Counted from the first letter of the stretch, positions 34,309 to 42,877 are shown. The stretch: 64,000 bases of DNA from an uncultured Lachnospiraceae bacterium (GCA_910586315.1 CAJUIP010000014.1:13755-77754); one strand, 5' to 3'. Made by a program: numbers and translations. Notes: generated from the letters alone by a model not told the origin.

Positions 34309-34540
34309 ACTCTCTAATCTCCTTTGTTAAAAATGATATGTTTTTTGTAGCGAACCCAAATAGGCCGCTTTTCGTAAGTTAACATAAAGAAATATGAAAA
34401 TCAATCTTTATTTAAAATATCAATCATACTTGAAAAAGGCGATAAATATTGTCTATTTTGCATAAATGAAGTATTTGTTTTATACGATATAAATAAACAC
34501 AATAAACAAATACAGGAAATAATGTGTAAGTGCAAACTCG

Positions 34541-34583
34541 GGAGGTGCCAGGGGGAGAAATTTCTTTGTAAGAGCTTCTTGTA
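34541..34583 (+). repeat. Direct repeat, right copy flanking the second Opp operon
   Basis: GGAGGTGCCAGGGGGAGAAA and TAAGAGCTTCTTGT match the end of the MATE gene at 28364 in the same direction. Both copies lie just outside the 28543-34308 operon. Confidence 0.6.
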
Positions 34584-34586
34584 TTC

Positions 34587-34741
34587 GTTACGATTCACGA
34601 AAGTGGGCATCTTCTTGCCCGCGTACCGCGGACAAGAAGCATCGGGCGTTCCCCCGATGTGGAAAACCGGATAAAAACAGTCTTACAAGCAAAGCTTGAC
34701 ACCTGTTTTTATCCGTTTTTCCCCGCCCCGTGAATTGTAAC
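34587..34741. repeat. Dispersed repeat family D, copy 3 (complete)
   Basis: A 155-base element with 13-base inverted ends (GTTACGATTCACG and CGTGAATTGTAAC, one mismatch). Inside are the hairpin GCATCTTCTTGCCCGC/GCGGACAAGAAGC and a second hairpin CGGATAAAAACAG/CTGTTTTTATCCG followed by TTTTT. Its right end abuts the -35 box of the ferritin gene. Confidence 0.8.
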
Positions 34742-34770
34742 TTGTATTCTGCCTGGGACCGTGCTATGAT
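34742..34770 (+). promoter_or_regulatory. Promoter of the ferritin gene
   Basis: TTGTAT, 17 bases, TATGAT with an extended -10 TG. The -35 box starts at the first base after the family D element. Confidence 0.65.
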
Positions 34771-34805
34771 GAAATAAAATTAAAAAGAGATGGAGGATAT
34801 ATACC

Positions 34806-35315
34806 ATGGATAAGAAAGTTTCAGAACTTTTAAACACTCAAATCAACAAAGAATTCTACTCGGCATATCTGTACCTGGATATGGCAAACTTCTATTCTTC
34901 CAGGGGGTTAGACGGTTTTGCCAATTGGTATGAGATTCAGGCAAAGGAAGAGCAGGATCATGCCATGCTGTTTTACAAGTATATGCAGAACAACGGAGAG
35001 GCTGTGACCCTGGAGGCCATCGCAAAACCGGATAAGACGTTTGAGACCCTGATGGATCCGCTGACAGCCGCTCTGGAGCATGAAAAGTATGTGACTTCTT
35101 TAATCAATGATATTTATGATGCGGCCGCAGCCGCCAGAGATCACCGCACGATGCAGTTTTTGGACTGGTTTGTGAAGGAACAGGGAGAGGAAGAGAAAAA
35201 TTCCAGTGACCTGATCCAGAAGATGAAGCTGTTCGGAGATGACGTCAGAAGTCTTTATCTGTTAAATCAGGAACTGCAGGCAAGAACATATTCCGCGCCT
35301 TCCCTGGAATTATAA
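34806..35315 (+). CDS. ftnA: Ferritin
   Basis: The 169-residue protein has the bacterial non-haem ferritin sequence: INKEFYSAYLYLDMA with ferroxidase Glu17, QAKEEQDHAMLF with Glu50 and His53, Glu94 in LEHEKYV, and FVKEQGEEE. It stores iron as a 24-mer in the cytoplasm and detoxifies ferrous iron. The ATG has an AGATGGAGG site. It is a single-gene unit ending at a bidirectional terminator. Rubrerythrin at 49094 is another oxidative-stress iron protein in this window. Confidence 0.95.
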   Translation: MDKKVSELLNTQINKEFYSAYLYLDMANFYSSRGLDGFANWYEIQAKEEQDHAMLFYKYMQNNGEAVTLEAIAKPDKTFETLMDPLTAALEHEKYVTSLINDIYDAAAAARDHRTMQFLDWFVKEQGEEEKNSSDLIQKMKLFGDDVRSLYLLNQELQARTYSAPSLEL

Positions 35316-35318
35316 GAC

Positions 35319-35378
35319 TGCACAGGTCAAAAAGCCTCGGTGCAGCCCCGTCTGCGCCTGCGTTTTTTGACCTGCACA
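35319..35378. terminator. Bidirectional terminator between ferritin and WYL genes
   Basis: An inner stem GGTGCAG/CTGCGCC is flanked by AAAAA and TTTTTT, which themselves lie inside an outer stem GCACAGGTC/GACCTGCAC. The T-tract is present on both strands, so it serves both convergent units. Confidence 0.8.
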
Positions 35379-35461
35379 CTCGAAAAAATATTCTGCGTAT
35401 TTGGTCCGGTTATTTGCCGAACGATGTACCGGGAAGTGATTTTTATGCAGCGGAGAAAACA

Positions 35462-36448
35462 TCAGATGGGCTTATAAAACAGCTCATGCTGCCGGATGAC
35501 CCGGGCCCGGATCTGCTCCAGAAAGGAGTCCGGGCCCAGCACCCGGATGACAGGGCCGAAGGAGAGAATTTCAATCAAAAGTTCTGTCTCATCGGCTGTG
35601 TCGTAGTACAGGGAGCAAATCCAGGTCCTTGTCTCCTCCTGGTATCTGGTGCGTTTTTCATAGTTGGCAAAGTGCAGCATGCACCGTTCCAGGGAATTTC
35701 TCTCGCCGCCAATTTCCAGAACCACAGGCTCCTCGCAGCGGCGGACCGGGGGAAAGGAACGGAGAGCGGCGGTTTCCGATACCTTTTCATGGGAGGGATG
35801 GCAGGCCAGAATCCGTCCCAGATTCAGGATTGCATGTTTGGAAAACTGTTTTCCGGACCGTTCCAGGCAGCAGAGCCGGAACTTCCCGTCCCTGGAAGAA
35901 TATTGGAGCTGGCAGGGGGCTGCCTCCCGGACAGAGCTTTCGCCTTTTCGGTTTTCGTAGGCGATGATCAGGGCTTTCCTGCTTTGAAGGGCATCGAGGA
36001 TGATGTGGAAGCGTTTTTGGTATTCCGCGTCCTCGTAGGGGTCTTTGTCCTCATAAGCGTCAAAGAAATGAAAATTGTCCCTGGAAAAAAGCGGTTCTGT
36101 ACCGGAAAGCCAAAGGGCGGCTTCTTTGTACTGTTCTTCCGTCAGAAACAGCCGGATTCTGGGGTCTTCTAAAAGGGCGGAGAGCCAGGATTTCTGAAGC
36201 TTTGTGAGGGGAAGGGCGCCGGGCTTTAATGCGTCAGGATGTGTAAGGGCCGTGCACCCGGAGGGCGTAAGAAACGGCCAGGTCCCGTCTGAAAGTTTTG
36301 GCACAATGGCCAGGGCGCTTTCCTGGTAACCGTAGCGTTCCGAAAGCTCACGCATCCGTTTTTCCGTTACAGGGGAGGTTTCCGCCTCCATTAAAATATG
36401 GCGGACTACCTGATAATAGCAGTTATAGTATTTCTCAAACAGTTCCAT
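35462..36448 (-). CDS. WYL-domain regulator, second of a tandem pair
   Basis: The 328-residue protein has an N-terminal region of about 150 residues and a WYL-like domain (about 165-320; ALIIAYENRKGESS, QLQYSSRDGKFRLCCL). WYL domains sense ligands, sometimes nucleic acids, and control transcription. Unlike its neighbour it has no clear helix-turn-helix, so the pair may work as a heterodimer. The ATG at 36448 has an AAGGAA site and overlaps the upstream WYL gene by 14 bases, a sign of coupled translation. Confidence 0.75.
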   Translation of the reverse strand: MELFEKYYNCYYQVVRHILMEAETSPVTEKRMRELSERYGYQESALAIVPKLSDGTWPFLTPSGCTALTHPDALKPGALPLTKLQKSWLSALLEDPRIRLFLTEEQYKEAALWLSGTEPLFSRDNFHFFDAYEDKDPYEDAEYQKRFHIILDALQSRKALIIAYENRKGESSVREAAPCQLQYSSRDGKFRLCCLERSGKQFSKHAILNLGRILACHPSHEKVSETAALRSFPPVRRCEEPVVLEIGGERNSLERCMLHFANYEKRTRYQEETRTWICSLYYDTADETELLIEILSFGPVIRVLGPDSFLEQIRARVIRQHELFYKPI

Positions 36449-37709
36449 GTTCCGTTCCTTTCGGCAGGCCATACATGTGATACATGGTTTCCAAATCCCG
36501 CACAAGCTTTCCGATGGCCATGGCGTTGGTGCCCTGAATGTCCAGAATCCGCCCGGTGAAGGTCTTCACCCAGGACAGCATCTCGTTCGTGTCAAAAAAC
36601 AGACCGCTGTACAGATATTCATGGTCGCGGATTTTTAAGATTTCCCCTCCGCGGCTCTCCCGGTACAGACGGTTTAAAATATGAGGTTCCCGCTCCTCAT
36701 CAATCCAGAGCTTCATATAGAGTTCTTCCATCCGGCTGCTGCCGTCGAAGGAAACGCCCCAGCAGTGATTCATGTTTCTTAAAAGGGCGTTCTCGTATTC
36801 TTCATATTTCTCACAAATCTCCAAATGTGTCACAGCAGTGATGGAGTCCAGGCGGTAATTGAGGAACCGTCTTGGTCCCTCCAGATAGAGGCAGAGATAC
36901 CGCCTTCCGGTCTGGGTACTGACATATATTTTTAAAGGAATTCCCGTTACCGTGGAACTATTCTGGCTGCGGCGGCTTCTGTTAATAAAGGAGATTTTCT
37001 TTCGCTCCTTCATGGCTGTTAAAATTTCACCAAGAACGCCGTCCTCCAGGGTATGGACGATGAAATGGTGCTTAAACTGAAAGAGATGGTTTTCCATGTC
37101 CGCCTCATCCAGGATGGTGCTTCCCACAAAACCGAAGGGAGCCGCTTCCTGATAGAAGGTAACCGCCGAAAGGAGGGCCTGCCAGGTATCCGGAGAAAGT
37201 GTCCCTCCGTTCGGGGACGCAGGTCCGGGAAGAAGACGGTAGAAGAGGTTTTTTCCCTGTTTAAATGATGTAAAAAGCCCTAGTTCTTCATATTCTTTAA
37301 GTTTAAGCCGCACGGTCTGGCCGTCAAAGACCATGCCGTACCGGGAAGAAATCTCGTCCGCAAGGTCCTTTGCAGTTTTTCCCTCCGGGCTGTCAAAAAG
37401 GAGATCCAGAAGAAAAAAGTGCAGAAGGATGTCGTTATCTGTAAAGCTTTTGGATTTCCAGGCTCCATATAAGGGGTTTTGGGGGATGGTTTTGCTGTCC
37501 ACGCTGATATAGATATTTTTTCCTTTTTCCGTGTAAGCAGATTTTACATAGTCTCCCAGCCAGCTCTCCACCCGTCTCCGTTCATTGTCATAGGTGCGGC
37601 CGCTTTTTTTATCAAAGTCTCCCCGGTTTTTATATCCGTAGATGAAAAACTGCCGCATGTAGTCCCGGATTCGGTCAAAGTTTTTAATCAGTTCGTTAAA
37701 TTCTGTCAT
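36435..37709 (-). CDS. WYL-domain transcriptional regulator with winged-helix region
   Basis: The 424-residue protein has a winged-helix-like segment (TAKDLADEISSRYG, TVRLKLKEYEELGLF, about residues 112-150) and a C-terminal WYL domain (about 225-330; KKISFINRSRRS, IPLKIYVSTQTGRRYLCLYL). It may act with the next gene. Two adjacent WYL proteins recall PafB/PafC, which sense DNA damage in actinobacteria. The ATG at 37709 was chosen because GAGG lies eight bases upstream. The gene diverges from rtcB, and the two share a 144-base spacer, so it probably controls rtcB and itself. Confidence 0.78.
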   Translation of the reverse strand: MTEFNELIKNFDRIRDYMRQFFIYGYKNRGDFDKKSGRTYDNERRRVESWLGDYVKSAYTEKGKNIYISVDSKTIPQNPLYGAWKSKSFTDNDILLHFFLLDLLFDSPEGKTAKDLADEISSRYGMVFDGQTVRLKLKEYEELGLFTSFKQGKNLFYRLLPGPASPNGGTLSPDTWQALLSAVTFYQEAAPFGFVGSTILDEADMENHLFQFKHHFIVHTLEDGVLGEILTAMKERKKISFINRSRRSQNSSTVTGIPLKIYVSTQTGRRYLCLYLEGPRRFLNYRLDSITAVTHLEICEKYEEYENALLRNMNHCWGVSFDGSSRMEELYMKLWIDEEREPHILNRLYRESRGGEILKIRDHEYLYSGLFFDTNEMLSWVKTFTGRILDIQGTNAMAIGKLVRDLETMYHMYGLPKGTEHGTV

Positions 37710-37733
37710 ATTCATGTCCTCATTTCTGTTCCC

Positions 37734-37762
37734 ATTATAGTTCATGGCAGCCGGAAAGTCCA
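37734..37762 (-). promoter_or_regulatory. Promoter of the WYL gene pair
   Basis: On the minus strand TGGACT, 17 bases, TATAAT, with a start about 18 bases before the 37709 start codon. The opposite side of the same spacer holds GGAA-AA-TTCC (37793-37802) and TATGCT at 37805 for rtcB. Confidence 0.5.
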
Positions 37763-37853
37763 TGTTCGCAATGTTTTTTAAATGATTTCTCTGGAAAATT
37801 CCGGTATGCTAAAGAGGCAGACAGATAAAATAAGGAAGAGAGGATGTGAGTGT

Positions 37854-39089
37854 ATGTTTGTATGGTATGAAAAGGAAAATATGAAGGTCCCGGTGAAGGT
37901 ATGGCTGGGAGCAAAGGAAGATCTGGATGAGACCTGTGTGGAACAGGCATACCATCTGTCCCGCCTTCCGTTTCTCCATAAGTGGGTGAGCCTGATGCCG
38001 GACACGCACGCAGGGATGGGAATGCCCATCGGCGGCGTCATTGCGGCCAGGGAAGTTGTGATTCCCAATGCCGTGGGAGTAGACATCGGATGTGGAATGG
38101 CCTACACGAGAACCAACGTGCGGCTGGAGGAAATCAAAGATATCATGACAGGAAACGGCACCATGGTTCAGGCCATGATCGGGGATATCATGCGGAATAT
38201 TCCGGTGGGATTTTCCCATCATAAAACGCCCATGCCCTGCTATACGTTAGACAGAGCTTATGATGAGATGGATCGGTATGAGGAGGACGGAGAGCTTTTG
38301 GGGCAGCTGGAGGCAGGATATTTTCAGATTGGAACCTTAGGCGGCGGAAATCATTTTATTGAGCTTCAGGCGGATGACGAGGGAATTCTTTCCATTATGA
38401 TTCATTCGGGCAGCCGCCATTTTGGAAAATCCGTATGTGATTATTTCCATCAGAAAGCCAGAGAGCTCAATGTCCGCTATTACAGCCAGGTGCCTGATGA
38501 ATACCGTCTGGCTTTTCTTTCCGCAGACAGCCGGGAGGGAAGACGGTATTTAAACTGGATGAATCTTTCCATGGATTTTGCCCGGGAAAACAGGGAGAAG
38601 ATGATGCTTGCCGTGAAGGCGGTGATGGAAAAATGGATTGGAAAGTACACGAATCTTAAGCTGGAATTCTCTGAGGACATCAACTGCCATCACAACTATG
38701 CGGCTCTGGAGACCCACTACGGACAGGAGGTCTATGTCCACAGAAAAGGCGCCGTGCGGGCAGAAAACGGGGAGCTGGCAGTGATTCCCGGCGCCATGGG
38801 TTCATACAGCTATGTGGTCATGGGAAAGGGGAATCCGGAAAGCTTCTGCTCCTGCTCTCATGGCGCAGGAAGACAGTATTCCAGAAAGGGCGCCATGGCC
38901 GCCTTTACGGCCGAGGAGGTGATTCTCGATCTGGCGAAGCAGGGCGTGGTTCTTGGAAAAAGAGGAAAGGCCGATGTGGCGGAAGAGAGCCGGTTCGCCT
39001 ATAAAGATATTGATATGGTCATGGACAATCAGAAAGATCTGGTAATTCCGGTGCGGAGACTGAAGACTGTAGGGGTTGTGAAGGGGTGA
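37854..39089 (+). CDS. rtcB: RtcB-type RNA ligase
   Basis: The 411-residue protein is an RtcB ligase, which joins 2',3'-cyclic phosphate or 3'-phosphate RNA ends to 5'-OH ends with GTP and manganese. Seen are VDIGCGM (Asp77, Cys80 metal ligands), GGGNHF, NCHHNYA, GAMGS and the guanylated His336 in SHGAGR. The ATG at 37854 gives the family start (MFVWYEKENMKVPVKVW) with an AGAGAGG site. It is divergent from two WYL regulators, in place of the RtcR of proteobacteria. It ends four bases before an overlapping downstream frame; an RsmH-like methyltransferase follows. Confidence 0.93.
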   Translation: MFVWYEKENMKVPVKVWLGAKEDLDETCVEQAYHLSRLPFLHKWVSLMPDTHAGMGMPIGGVIAAREVVIPNAVGVDIGCGMAYTRTNVRLEEIKDIMTGNGTMVQAMIGDIMRNIPVGFSHHKTPMPCYTLDRAYDEMDRYEEDGELLGQLEAGYFQIGTLGGGNHFIELQADDEGILSIMIHSGSRHFGKSVCDYFHQKARELNVRYYSQVPDEYRLAFLSADSREGRRYLNWMNLSMDFARENREKMMLAVKAVMEKWIGKYTNLKLEFSEDINCHHNYAALETHYGQEVYVHRKGAVRAENGELAVIPGAMGSYSYVVMGKGNPESFCSCSHGAGRQYSRKGAMAAFTAEEVILDLAKQGVVLGKRGKADVAEESRFAYKDIDMVMDNQKDLVIPVRRLKTVGVVKG

Positions 39090-39214
39090 ACAGTAACAGT
39101 ATTAGGATGAGGTTCAAGGTATATGCAGATGAAATGCAGAGGGCCGTATGGCAAATCTTCCAGGGATATGGTATATTTAGTTCCAAAGAAGAAAAGAGAG
39201 GGTACAAAAAATTG

Positions 39215-40279
39215 ATGGAAGAAGAAAATAAGGTTCATAAAAGGCGTGTCCGTTACCGGGGAACCCATCCCCGCACTTTTGAGGAGAAATATAAGGAGCA
39301 GAATCCGGAAAAATACGCGGACACCATTGAAAAGGTCATTAAAAAGGGCGGTACGCCTGCGGGAATGCATCTTTCCATCTGCGTGAAGGAAATTCTGGAT
39401 TTTCTGGAAATAAAGCCGGGGCAAAAGGGCCTGGACGCTACTTTGGGCTACGGCGGACACAGCAGTGAAATGCTTAAGGCCTTAAGAGGCGAAGGCCATC
39501 TTTACGGACTGGATGTGGATCCGATAGAGATCATAAAGACAAGAAAGCGGCTGGAAGAGAAAGGTTTTGGAGAGGACATCTTCACCGCCAGACAGATGAA
39601 TTTCGCGAACATCGACGTGCTGGCGGCGGAGACGGGCCCCTTTGATTTTGTCCTGGCGGATTTGGGCGTGTCTTCCATGCAGATTGACAATCCAAAGCGG
39701 GGCTTTACGTATAAATTTGAAGGTCCCCTGGATTTACGGCTGAATCCCCAAGAGGGGATTTCTGCGGCAGAGCGCCTTGCCTCCATTTCCACGGAAGAGC
39801 TCTGCGGCATGCTGGAGGAAAATGCCGACGAGACATATGCCGCGGAAATTGCAAGGGAGGTAGGGAAGCGAAACAGGAAAAAACAGTATATTGAGACCAC
39901 CACGCAGTTTAAGGAGGCTATCGAGCGCGCCTTGCGCTTTCTTCCGGAGGAGGAACGGGCAGAGGCCGTAGTAAAGTCCTGTAAGCGGTGCTTTCAGGCC
40001 TTAAGAATTGATGTAAACCGGGAATTTGAAGTTCTTTACAGCTTCCTTGAAAAGCTGCCCAAAATTCTGACGCCGGGAGGACGGGCCGCTGTCCTTACCT
40101 TTCATTCCGGGGAGGACAGACTTGTAAAGCAGTTCTTTAAGGAAGGGAAAAAGGCGGGACTTTACAGTGAGATTGCAGAGGAGGTGATCCGTCCTTCGGC
40201 AGAAGAATGCGCGAGAAACCCCAGGGCGCGTTCCACAAAGATGCGCTGGGCCATCCGTTCCATGGAGCAGGAGACATAA
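39215..40279 (+). CDS. RsmH-like rRNA/RNA methyltransferase paralogue
   Basis: The 354-residue protein resembles RsmH (MraW), the SAM-dependent methylase that modifies 16S rRNA C1402. It shows a SAM motif ATLGYGGHSSEML, then GLDVDPIEI and DFVLADLGVSSMQID and the C-terminal VLTFHSGEDRLVKQFF. An N-terminal extension of about 50 residues (HPRTFEEKYKEQNPEKY) marks it as the clostridial second RsmH type, outside the division cluster. ATG 39215 follows AGAGAGG by 12 bases; TTG at 39212 is possible. It lies 125 bases after rtcB, so two RNA-modifying enzymes may share a transcript. Confidence 0.82.
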   Translation: MEEENKVHKRRVRYRGTHPRTFEEKYKEQNPEKYADTIEKVIKKGGTPAGMHLSICVKEILDFLEIKPGQKGLDATLGYGGHSSEMLKALRGEGHLYGLDVDPIEIIKTRKRLEEKGFGEDIFTARQMNFANIDVLAAETGPFDFVLADLGVSSMQIDNPKRGFTYKFEGPLDLRLNPQEGISAAERLASISTEELCGMLEENADETYAAEIAREVGKRNRKKQYIETTTQFKEAIERALRFLPEEERAEAVVKSCKRCFQALRIDVNREFEVLYSFLEKLPKILTPGGRAAVLTFHSGEDRLVKQFFKEGKKAGLYSEIAEEVIRPSAEECARNPRARSTKMRWAIRSMEQET

Positions 40280-40423
40280 GCTTAAAGATATAAATACGGG
40301 CTTGATGGTAAGAATAGACACTCCTGCGAAATACAGCGTTTGTTCATGGTATGCTTTCTTGCAGGTTAGTATTGCACTTATATGTGAGTACTTGATTTTA
40401 CTTTCATTCTTGGTACAATGACA

Positions 40424-40589
40424 CTAGAGCGTGTTTGAAAATTGCTTTCCGTCAGATGTGCATCACAGTTTGTGGGAAATTTGGCTCGAATGAGGGAGGC
40501 GTAGTGGGCTACGTTGACCGAATGAGAGCCCAATTTCCCGCAAAGTGGGGCGTACAGATGGCGGGAATGAATTTTCAAACACGCTCTAG
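40424..40589. repeat. Dispersed repeat family B, copy 2
   Basis: A 166-base element bounded by CTAG on both sides, with ends AGCGTGTTTGAAAATT and its inverse. The centre holds GTAGTGGGCTACG, a short palindrome. Parts of it recur at 48858 and 63241. Confidence 0.85.
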
Positions 40590-40642
40590 GGTCAAAAGGC
40601 CAGAAGTCCGACGCAAGCTTGCTTGCAGGAGGATTTTTGACC
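40590..40642. other. Hairpin beside repeat B, upstream of the flavodoxin gene
   Basis: GGTCAAAA pairs with TTTTGACC around an inner GCAAGC/GCTTGC stem, a plan like the ferritin terminator at 35319. It directly abuts the family B element and precedes the flavodoxin ribosome site by 50 bases. Confidence 0.5.
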
Positions 40643-40710
40643 TTGGGACCCCAACATCATACTATCAAGTGTGGGCAAAGTCAGGCTCACAAAACGAGGA
40701 GGTATTTTAT

Positions 40711-41325
40711 ATGGGCAAAAAGATTGTTGTTGTTACCGGAAGTCCCCGAAAGAAAGGCAATAGCTTTGCTATGACCGAGGCATTTATCCAGGCGGCCGAA
40801 GCCAAAGGCCATACCGTCACCCGCTTTGATGCTGCTCTGAAAAATGTGGGCGGCTGCCGGGCCTGTGAGACTTGCTTTAAGACTGGGAATGCCTGCTCTT
40901 TTGACGATGATTTTAATACGATTGCTCCCGCAATTTTGGAGGCCGATGCCGTGGTTTTCTCTATGCCTGTGTATTGGTATTCTATCCCCGCACAAATTAA
41001 GGGGGTCATTGACCGCCTGTTTTCTTTTGTGGTGGGCGGAAAAGATATTGCGGGTAAAGAGTGCGCGGTTCTCGCCTGTTGTGCAGAAGATGATATGTCT
41101 GTGTTTGACGGTGTGCGCGTTCCCATGGAGCGTTCCGCCGCACTGATGAAATGGAAGATGGCCGGGGAGGTTTTCGTTCCGGGCGTCTTCCATATCGGTG
41201 ATATTGAAAAGACGGACGGCTGTAAGCAGGCGGCTGCTTTGGCGGCCACAGCAGTAAAGAATGTCCCTGTGTCCAGCGGGACGATATGGATAAAATTTAT
41301 CCGGCGGTGCGTGAGGGCGATGTAA
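40711..41325 (+). CDS. NAD(P)H-dependent flavodoxin-fold oxidoreductase with altered C-terminus
   Basis: The 204-residue product begins as a full flavodoxin-like NADPH:FMN reductase (VVTGSPRKKGNSFAMTE, CRACETCFKTGNAC, MPVYWYSIPAQIKGVIDR). The start has a GAGGAGG site. From about residue 182 the sequence departs from the family and reads through in the wrong frame of a second, similar gene, ending KFIRRCVRAM. The first gene therefore seems to have lost its own last codons in a deletion. The flavin-binding core is intact, so it could still be active. Confidence 0.75.
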   Translation: MGKKIVVVTGSPRKKGNSFAMTEAFIQAAEAKGHTVTRFDAALKNVGGCRACETCFKTGNACSFDDDFNTIAPAILEADAVVFSMPVYWYSIPAQIKGVIDRLFSFVVGGKDIAGKECAVLACCAEDDMSVFDGVRVPMERSAALMKWKMAGEVFVPGVFHIGDIEKTDGCKQAAALAATAVKNVPVSSGTIWIKFIRRCVRAM

Positions 41326-41633
41326 TTGTATTGGCCAGTCCGCTTTACTACTGGAATATGAGCGGACAGCTCAGAACTGCTGTTGACCGTCTGTTTGCTT
41401 TGGAGGAAGGAGATGGAAAAATTCTGAGAGGACATGGCAAGGCTTCGGCTCTGCTGATGGCTGCCGAGGGCCATGGCTTTGAAGATGTGCTCCTTTACTA
41501 CAATCATCTGATGGAGCACTTGAAATGGGAGAATCTCGGTCATGTTCTTGCCGGCGGGAACGGGGATATAGGGGATATTGAGGGGAAACCTGAAATATCT
41601 GCCGCTTATGAGCTTGGGAAATCCATCACATAA
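41256..41633 (+). pseudogene. C-terminal part of a second flavodoxin-fold reductase
   Basis: In the +1 frame relative to the gene before it the sequence reads ECPCVQRDDMDKIYPAVREG and continues ASPLYYWNMSGQLRTAVDR to a normal C-terminal end. The first 50-60 residues, with the FMN-binding GSPR loop, are missing. No ribosome site serves the internal ATG at 41286. It is the remnant of a tandem gene joined to the first by deletion near 41256. Confidence 0.7.
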
Positions 41634-41762
41634 CAAAAGTCAGGCGAAAAACTGGCGGGGGTATGATCCGGTACGACAGGCTGACACCGAAAGAAATAAA
41701 AGGAAATGAAAATCGTTTAATTGACACAAAGGGCAAAGACAGAATAACTGCAAAACCGCTGA

Positions 41763-41857
41763 AACTATGAGAAACGCGCTTTGCGTGTTTCTCAAGTTAT
41801 CGCGGCAGTCGCCAAGGTCTCGTGCAAGCACGGACTTTGGCTTGTTGATCGCGTAAA
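41763..41857 (-). repeat. Dispersed repeat family C, copy 3
   Basis: A complete 95-base copy on the minus strand, nearly identical to the one before leuS. The GAGAAAC.../GTTTCTC hairpin is conserved although its loop differs by two bases. Confidence 0.88.
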
Positions 41858-41859
41858 TA

Positions 41860-41896
41860 AAGGCGTCTGACGATATTGGATACCGTCAGGCGCCTT
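41860..41896. terminator. Terminator of the LysR gene
   Basis: AAGGCG-CTGACG pairs with CGTCAG-CGCCTT. On the minus strand, TTTATTT follows. It may also stop transcription from the flavodoxin side. Confidence 0.65.
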
Positions 41897-41930
41897 ACCT
41901 TTTTGCACGTGATTCTGGAATTTAAGATTC

Positions 41931-42821
41931 TTATGATGAAGATGCATGAAGGGAGTTTTGCAATGAGGCGGCAAACTCGGTAATATCTTCCGGCGGCTTC
42001 GGGGAGGCCAGGATACCATAGGGCAATGTGTAATTTTCCGACAGAGGTATTGTGGCTAGTCCCGGATGTACGTTCTCCCAGCATTCCAGGCTTAGAAGGA
42101 GTGTATTGCTCTCTAAGCAGTGATTGAAGGTCTGCATATTATAGCTGGGTAAAATATCTTCAATTTTGATTCCTGAATGATTCAATAAAATATCTTCGCG
42201 AATCTTGTCGTTAACCGCACTGTTTCCAGGCTTCATGATCATCAATGTTTCGCCGTCCAGATCCTTAAAGTTCAGGCTTTTTTTCCTGGCCAGAGGGTGT
42301 TTCCTTGGCATGGAAATACTGAAACGGTATGCTCCGATGGGGATGAAGGTACAGTTTGCCCCGCTGATTTCGGCATTGTATGGGCCGGTGAGAAAATCAT
42401 AGGTTTTGTTCAGGTTGGCCAGGCGGTGGTTCTCATTTTCAATGGGTACTATTTTTAACTGGTACTGAGGGCAGCGGTCGCTGACGGCATTCCACAGATC
42501 CATAAAAATGTGGCATGGGTAGAGAACGGAAGTCCCGACGCGGATTATTTTGGGGGAGGCGAAGTGGGCTGCCTGTATTTCCTGGACTGCCTGCCGGGAG
42601 AAATTTATGATTTCCTGTGTCTTCGTATACAGGCACTGGCCTGCCGCTGTCAGGAGGACTCCGTGGTTGGAACGTCGAAACAGTTTTACTCCCAGACGGG
42701 ATTCCAGGCCGTTAATCTGTTTGATCACAGCGGTATGGGAAATGTAGAGCTGGTCTGCCGCTTTCGTAAAACTGCTGGTATCGGCTACTGCCTGAAAGGT
42801 ATCTAAGGATTTATTGTACAT
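41931..42821 (-). CDS. LysR family transcriptional regulator
   Basis: The 296-residue protein has the N-terminal winged helix of LysR proteins (FQAVADTSSFTKAADQLYISHTAV, LESRLGVKLFRR) and a C-terminal effector domain (IRVGTSVLYP). The ATG at 42821 has a GAGGAGG site; the ATG at 42836 lacks one. It is divergent from an aldo-keto reductase 116 bases away. LysR regulators usually control the divergent gene and respond to a pathway metabolite. Confidence 0.9.
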   Translation of the reverse strand: MYNKSLDTFQAVADTSSFTKAADQLYISHTAVIKQINGLESRLGVKLFRRSNHGVLLTAAGQCLYTKTQEIINFSRQAVQEIQAAHFASPKIIRVGTSVLYPCHIFMDLWNAVSDRCPQYQLKIVPIENENHRLANLNKTYDFLTGPYNAEISGANCTFIPIGAYRFSISMPRKHPLARKKSLNFKDLDGETLMIMKPGNSAVNDKIREDILLNHSGIKIEDILPSYNMQTFNHCLESNTLLLSLECWENVHPGLATIPLSENYTLPYGILASPKPPEDITEFAASLQNSLHASSS

Positions 42822-42877
42822 GGGACGCCTCCTCACAAAGTGTGTAAACTTTTGGTTTCTGCTATTGTACCATATCC

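Noticed and set aside
37792..37810. Sigma-54 promoter before rtcB (TGG...GC), as in RtcR systems
   Set aside because: The GG-to-GC spacing is 15 rather than about 12 bases and no sigma-54 activator is nearby.
40435..40710. N-terminal extension of the flavodoxin gene through the family B repeat
   Set aside because: The frame stays open across the repeat by chance; the GAGGAGG site and GSPR loop place the start at 40711.
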